Assembly: GCF_024323335.1 (NCBI RefSeq)
Contig: NC_066581.1
Location: forward strand, 462,520,289 to 462,584,288
DNA: 64,000 nt
From: Lathyrus oleraceus
Lineage: Eukaryota > Streptophyta > Magnoliopsida > Fabales > Fabaceae
Direction: 5' to 3'
Shown in pieces: positions 58,185 through 64,000 of the stretch (positions within the stretch are counted from its first letter, which is position 1; every line of letters begins with the position of its first letter). The position numbers and the translations under genes were made by a program. A model generated the notes under the pieces. The model was not told the origin of the DNA and did no database searches. It saw nothing but the letters and a program-made list of their open reading frames with translations.

Positions 58185-59686
58185 ATGGATTGTGGACGAA
58201 GGAACACTAAGAAGTACAGTTTCAGATGTCCCGACTTGAAAGAGTTAAGGAAGCTAGCATATTTTGTATTAGATCCCTTGGACTTCAAACAACGCCATGG
58301 GAAGCTTCTAACCATCTTGTCTGCCGATGTGGTTGAAGGACTTTTGAGTGTATTGGTGTAGTTCTATGATCCTCTCTATCGCTGTTTCACTTTCCCAGGT
58401 TTTCAGCTTGTGCCTACCTTGGAGGAGTATTCTCATCTTTTGCGGATACCTGTTTCTAGTATAGTACCTTTTAGTGGATTGGAATAGATTCCCATATCTC
58501 ATCTTATTGCTGAAGCTCTTCACTTGAAGAAGTCTGAGATAGAGGCTCATTGAATGAAGAAAGGAGGGTTATTTGGGTTGCCATCTGATTTCCTCATCAA
58601 GGAAGCTACTGCTTTTGCTCAAGCTGGTAGTGTGGATGATTTTGAATCTATCTTTGTGTTGCTCATTTATGGATAGCTTTGTTCCCTAACATTGACAGTT
58701 TTGTTGATGTTAACGCCATTAGACATTTCTTGATTGGGAATCATGTGCCTACTTTGTTGGGTGATATGTATTTCTCTTTGCATCTAAAGAATTCTAAGGG
58801 TGGTGGCTCCATTGTCTTTTGCATTCCTCTTCTGTACAAGTGGTTTATTTCGCACTTGCCTCAGACACTTGCTTTTGTGGAGAACAAACAATGTCTACGG
58901 TGGTCTCAGAGACTTATGTCTCTCACTAATGATGATATAGTTTGGTATAATCCTTCTTTGGGCAGTTTGGATATTATTGATAGTTGTGGTGAATTCTCTA
59001 ATGTGCCTCTCATTAGTACACAAGGAGGAATTAACTACAACCTTGCTTTGGCTCTTCGTCAACTTGGGTTCCCCTTGAGAGACATACCTAATAACATGTT
59101 GTTAGAAGGTCTTTTCTATTAAGAGGGTAAAGATCCCCGACATTTGAAGCAGAAGATTGTGCATGCTTGGCATAATGTGCATAGGAAGGGAAGGTCCGAG
59201 CTTGGTCCATGCAATTGTGTGGCTTTGGAAGCTTACACTCTTTGGGTGAAGAAGAGAGCTTTAGAGTTGAAGATTCTGTATACTTGTGAAAGACCTATGT
59301 CTATGGTTGTGGTTGAGCCATTAACTCTCCCTAACCAAGATATAGAGGAGTTGGAATACGTGTTCGTCAAGATGAAGCAAGAGAAAGATGTGTGGGAAGA
59401 GCGTTTCCGCGCTTTGAGCAAGAAGCATGAAGAGTTGCAGTTGGAGTTTAAGGACAAAGATGCACTTATTGATTTACTTGAAGACCTAGTGACGAAGAGA
59501 CAGAGAGAGCCAAAGGTTTCATCTTCTAGCATGCCTCAGCCTTTCGTTGCTTGGAAGAAGATTGTTGATAAGCTTGTCCTCGAGAAGACTCAGATGAAGG
59601 CTTCTTTTGAGACCGAGATCCGTCGCATTCGAAGGAAGTAAGCGCCTTCAGCCATATCTTCTGACATCGTTGTTAGGGATCCTTAG
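58185..59686 (+). pseudogene. Element D: ORF1 of the Ogre type
   Basis: The fullest of the three ORF1 copies. It starts MDCGRRNTKKYSFRC; DPLDFKQRHGKLL, RCFTFPGFQLVPTLEEYSHLL and LHLKKSEIEAH follow, then LKNSKGGGSIVFCIPLLYKWF, HAWHNVHRKGRSELGPC, and a coiled coil (EELEYVFVKMKQEKDVWEERF). It ends RRIRRK then VVRDP at 59686. About 500 codons. Breaks: TAG 58362 and 58486, TGA near 58551, a shift near 58675, TAA near 59120, and TAA 59639 where C has TAT. The role in Ogre is unknown. Confidence 0.87.
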
Positions 59687-59806
59687 GATGACTAGTCTCC
59701 TTTTCTCTTGTATTTACATTTGGTTTCTGAAATTGTACTCAGTGTAATCCTTCTAAATATATAAATGAAAAGAGATTTTTGGACATATAAAAATTATTGC
59801 AATTGT

Positions 59807-59925
<119 letters not shown>

Positions 59926-60019
59926 CAAATGATATAGTAAGATCCTTGAAAATAAAAAATAAATAAACAAGCATTGCATTTCATGCATCATTTGCATAAG
60001 TAGGTTTCTCTTTCTCCAA

Positions 60020-61290
60020 ATGTCTCATTGGTATTTCTTCTGTGCTTTAGCCAAGCTGATCATCGGTACAACACCCGCGCCAATCATTTCAGAATTAAGG
60101 AACATCTAGAGCAAGAGAACAGAGAACTAAAGGACGAGATCTCCCGCCTGACTGCCATGATGGAGTCGGTGTTGACTGCTCAGAGCCAAGCTTCTCCAAC
60201 GCCTGTAACTCCTCCTCCTCAAATGATTGTTATTTCAAAGGTGGCTACCTCTACCATGCCCGCTTCTACCGCCCATTTCGCTCCCACTATGTCTACCGGA
60301 TTCCCGTGGGGAATTCCGCCAAACTTCATGCCTGAAGGCTTTGCGCCTACTTTTGCTTCCATGCCGGCATCTAGCCCGGTCATGTCTGTGCCACCTCTCA
60401 TTGCGCACACCTTACCTCGTGTAGAGGACATCATTTATCACTCTGATCCGTCTGAGGGTCCTGATGTCTACGAGAAAATGGATGAAATGAAGGATCAGTT
60501 TCTTGAGCTGCGCAAGGAATTGAAGACGATAAGGGGTAAGGACTTGTTTCGAAAGAGTGCTATTGAGTTGTGTTTAGTGCCCAATGTCAAGATCCTGGTG
60601 AAGTTCAAAGTGCCTGACTTTGAAAAGTATAAAGGGAACACATGTCCACTCAGTCATCTAGTGATGTATGCTCGCAAGATGTCTACTCGGACTGACAATG
60701 ATCAACTGTTGATTCACTACTTCCAAGACAGTCTGACCAGTGTTGCGCTCAGATGGTATATGGGGTTGGACAGTGCAAGCATTCGCACCTTCAACGACTT
60801 GGGAGAGGCTTTTGTCAAGAAGTATAAGTACAACGTGGACATGGCGCCTGATAGAGACCAATTGAGGTATATGTCTCAGAAGGATAAGGAGACATTTAAA
60901 GAATATGCACAGAGATGGAGGGAATTGGCTGCTCAGATCACTTCTCCCTTGGAGGAAAAACAGATGACAAAGATGTTTCTGAAAACCCTAAGTTTATTTT
61001 ATTATGAACATATAATTGCTAGTGCCCCTAGTGACTTTACCAAAATGGTAAACATGGGGATGAGGCTTGAGGAAGGAGTCCGAAAAGGACGTTTATCGAA
61101 AGAAGAAGCATCGTCGAGTGCAATAAGCAGTGGGAGGCAGAGGAGGCCTCAGATAAGAAGGAATCAACCATCTCGTCAACATCACCATCAAGTATCTTCA
61201 ATCATTCCAGTTTTCTCTAATAATCAATCAACACCAATTCTACAACAACAACGTCAACAACAACAACCGCAACAACGATCAAACACCTAA
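60020..61290 (+). pseudogene. gag: Element D: gag
   Basis: ATG at 60020 corresponds to C's 42643, but a one-base loss near 60056 shifts the frame; from 60058 the gag frame is open to TAA 61288. It has a Pro/Met-rich N-terminus, then KFKVPDFEKYKGNTCPLSHL, LIHYFQDSLTSVALRWYMGL, DKETFKEYAQRWRELAAQI and MTKMFLKTLSLFYYEHIIA, and a Gln-rich tail. About 20 codons between EEASSS and RQRRPQIRR differ in length from C. This is the least damaged gag in the window. Confidence 0.9.
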
Positions 61291-63289
61291 AACAATAACA
61301 ATACCAACAACAATCATCATCAACAAAACTTTTAGAGGAAGAAGGTCTCTTTCGACCCGGTTCCTATGTCTTATGTAGAATTGTATCCCTCTTTGGTTCT
61401 CAAGAACCTAATCCAACTAAGAAACCCGCCGCAAATTCCAGAACCACTTCCATGGTGGTACAAGCCTGAGCTCCGTTGTGCTTTTCATCAAGGAGCACCC
61501 GGACATGATATAGAGAACTGCTATCCGCTCAAGTATAAGGTTCAGAAGCTGATGAAGAATGGAATGTTGTCCTTTGAGGACCGCGTGCCGAATGTGAAAG
61601 AAAATCCACCACCCGCTCATGGGAATTCTTCTGTGAATATGGTGGATGGTTGTCCTGGCGAATTTAAGGTTTTTGATGTGCGTTTTATCCGAAGATCCTA
61701 GGTGCAGATGCATAAGGACATCTGTATGGTGAGTGATTGTGAGCATGACAATGATGGTTGTGCTGTTTGCAGTATTAATTCAAGGGGTTGCGAAGTTGTG
61801 AAAGGGACATCCAGCGACTGATGGATGAAGGCATGATTCAAATTGTTCAATCTCGTCATGTAGATGATGATGTGAATGTCATAATACTCATTTTCAAGCA
61901 GCCAGAGAGATTGGTAATTCAGTACAACAGTATCAATAGTAAAGGTGTCAGCAATAGATCAGTATCGCCGTTGGTTATACGGTTAGCGGGCCCAGTCCCG
62001 TATTCATCTGATAAAGCTATGTCGTATCAGTATAATGCTTTAATGATAGAAGGTGGTCAAGAAGTCCTGTTGCCAACGACTAACTCTGTGGTGAGGATTT
62101 CTGATGTTACCAAGGTGACCCGTAGTGGTCGAGTGTTTGGGCCGGTGTTCCCAAAGGATAAAGAAGAATCAGTTGTTGGAAAGAAGATGGAAGTGCTTGT
62201 TGTAAATCCAGTTGGTACTTCAAAGGGTAAGTCTGGTGAATCCAGCGATTTGAAGGCTAACAATGATGATGAGGTACTTCGATTGATCAAGAGGAGCGAG
62301 TTTAATATGGTAGAGCAGCTGCTCCAAACCCCCTCAAAAATCTCAGTGTTGTCTCTGCTCATGAATTCTAAAGTGCATAGAGAAGCACTGCAGAGATTTT
62401 TGGAACAAGCATTTATAGAACATGACGTTATAGTGGATCAATTCGATCATATCACGGATAACATCACTTCTTGCAATAATCTTAGCTTTTATGGTGAAGA
62501 ACTCCCTAAGGAGGGCAAAAATCATAATCTGGCTTTGCACATTTATGAATTGCAAAGAGGATGCTTTGTCAAATGTGCTTGTTGACACCAGGTCATCACT
62601 GAATGTGCTGCCAAAGTCAACTCTGTCAAAGTTATCATACCAAGGAGTGCCTATGAGATATAGCGGTGTAATCGTCAAAGCTTTTGACGGTTCGTGCAAA
62701 ATAGTTATTGGTGAAGTGAACCTTCCAGTGAATATAGGTCCGAGTGACTTCCAGATTACTTTTCAAGTAATGGATATCCACCCGCCCTACAATTGCTTGT
62801 TAGGAAAGCCATGAATCCATGAGGCAGGAGCTATTACCTCCACTTTGCACAAGAAATTAAAATTTGTGAAGAATGGAAAGCTTGTGATCGTTGGCGGGGA
62901 GAAGGCGTTGTTGGTCAGCCACCTGTCATCTTTCTCTTATGTTGAAGCTGAGAATGAGGTTGGAACTTCGTTCCAAGCCTTGTCTATTACTGCTGAAAAG
63001 AGAGTTGGCGCACCTATGTCCTCATTGAAGGATGCAAGGAAGATTGTGGAAGAATGCAATGTTGATCAGTGGGGGCGCATGGTAGAGGTCTCCGACAATA
63101 AAGGCAGAACCGGTTTGGGGTTCCAGCGAGGTTCATCAACCGCAAGGTCTGAAGATATGCAACTTAGCTTCCGTAGCGGAGGGTTCATTCATGGAAATGA
63201 ACAACACTTAGGTGTTGTGCTAGAGGATGACGAAGAGGAAGACTTCACCAATTTTGTGATGCATGTAAAGGCTTGCAACAATTGGAATG
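61291..63289 (+). pseudogene. Element D: gag tail and aspartic protease, truncated by E
   Basis: Reads LRCAFHQGAPGHDIENCYPLKY (knuckle intact) to TAG 61699, then VVK with a one-base shift near 61800, and IQRLMDEGMIQIVQSRHVDDD. It keeps the HREALQRFLEQAFIEHDVIVDQFD block that C lost. A shift near 62545 precedes the protease site NVLVDTRSSLNVLPKS, where Gly is Arg. TGA follows GKP at 62812. The tail has NKGRTGLGFQRGS (weak G-patch-like) and stops at CNNWN at the E insertion. Confidence 0.88.
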
Positions 63290-64000
63290 TGTAACACCTC
63301 AAAATTTGCCCTCCTCTTCTTGAGACTAGTTTGGGGCAGTGCATTTCATGTTTTAGGGCATTAGGCATTGCATTTTGCATCTCATATGAAAATGAGAAGG
63401 TCATCCTCCAAAGTCTTTTCAAAAGATGGGGAAGTTAGGTGATTCAAGCCTGAGGGTCACTATGAATTCATCATCAACCATCTGAGGGTATGGGCTCCAA
63501 TTAGGGTTTCTTGATTCTTCAAAGGTCTTGAGCATCATCTTATCTACAAGGATATATCACCATCATCATGGTTCTATCATCATCAAGGGTTTCAGAGTTC
63601 ATCCTCAAGTTCCTCTGGATTAGGGTTGTGACCTCTGGTCAACCCTAATCAATGCAATTCTTCCAACGAGGGTTTCTCAAAGAGACGAGGTATTTTCTTA
63701 GGATGAGGATCACATGATTATTACAAGGAGCTTACATGAGCTAGGGTTTCATTTTGAAGCAATTTCACCAAGTGGTAGAGCCTCAAGTTGATCAAGAAAT
63801 TTCAAGGTCATCTAAGGACCAAAAGTCAACTGTGCAGTCAACTGAGGGCTATGAGGTGGGGAAATGAGTTGAGACACCTCAATCACGTTCAGATGGGGTC
63901 TATTCATCATTCTAAACATCCATCTTGAAGATTCAAAGGTCATGGCAAAAGTTACTAAAAATGGAAAATGACCTATAATTCAAAGTTTCCAAATTTGGCA
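63290..64000 (+). repeat. Element E: start of another LTR, plus strand
   Basis: TGTAACACCTCAAAATTTGC begins abruptly inside D coding sequence. TGTAACACC(C/T)CAAAATTTGCCCT is a start I associate with long legume LTRs, possibly another Ogre subfamily. The sequence has no frame, is unlike the LTRs of A-D, and runs out of the window. The five bases before it, GAATG, are the expected left target duplication. Confidence 0.7.

Overview
This window is plant nuclear DNA, most likely from a legume with a large, repeat-rich genome. Tribe Fabeae (pea, vetch, lentil) or a close relative is my inference; species cannot be read from the sequence. I see no host gene, no rRNA and no tRNA gene. Almost every base can be assigned to transposable elements nested in one another. 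The evidence is matching LTR ends, primer-binding sites that fit plant tRNAs, target-site duplications, and domain order in the decayed reading frames.

Layout. The deepest layer is a Ty3/gypsy element of the Tat/Ogre type (element A), seen only as pieces of its archaeal-type RNase H and integrase (489-590 and 20053-21235). Three insertions break it. (1) A minus-strand Ogre-type LTR ends at 488. (2) A Ty1/copia Sirevirus (SIRE/Maximus-like) element occupies 591-20047, flanked by the 5-bp duplication GTGTT. It carries gag, protease, integrase, RT-RNase H and a degenerate envelope-like frame. (3) A minus-strand Ogre-type element B starts at 21236. The Sirevirus gag is itself split by a 9.4-kb CACTA (En/Spm) DNA transposon at 1865-11252, flanked by the 3-bp duplication CTC. 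The CACTA element has palindromic sub-terminal repeats, an uninterrupted TNP2-type transposase of about 1081 codons, and a second gene in 11 exons whose C-terminal part is an Ulp1-like cysteine protease.

Element B (21236-36014, minus) has long LTRs (4.8 kb), a tRNA-Arg primer-binding site, ORF1 and gag-protease. It has lost RT, both RNases H and most of integrase. Its 5' LTR is cut at 36015 by plus-strand Ogre-type element C (36015-57309), which has the full domain order ORF1, gag, protease, putative intron, RT, RNase H, archaeal-type RNase H, integrase, tandem-repeat 3' region, LTR. C's right LTR (52561-57309) is followed directly by a second primer-binding site and another ORF1-gag-protease set (D), giving an LTR-internal-LTR-internal arrangement. 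D is cut at 63290 by the start of an unrelated LTR (E) that leaves the window.

The insertion order that follows is: A first; then the Sirevirus, B and the LTR at 1-488; CACTA into the Sirevirus; C/D into B; E into D. All retroelement frames carry stops and frameshifts. The CACTA genes are nearly intact and so are the youngest coding DNA here. The most interesting biology is in the CACTA element: two genes that both start 7 nt after a splice acceptor, an Ulp1-like protease, and G-tract/palindrome termini. Next come the Ogre 3' tandem repeats and the recombinant LTR array.
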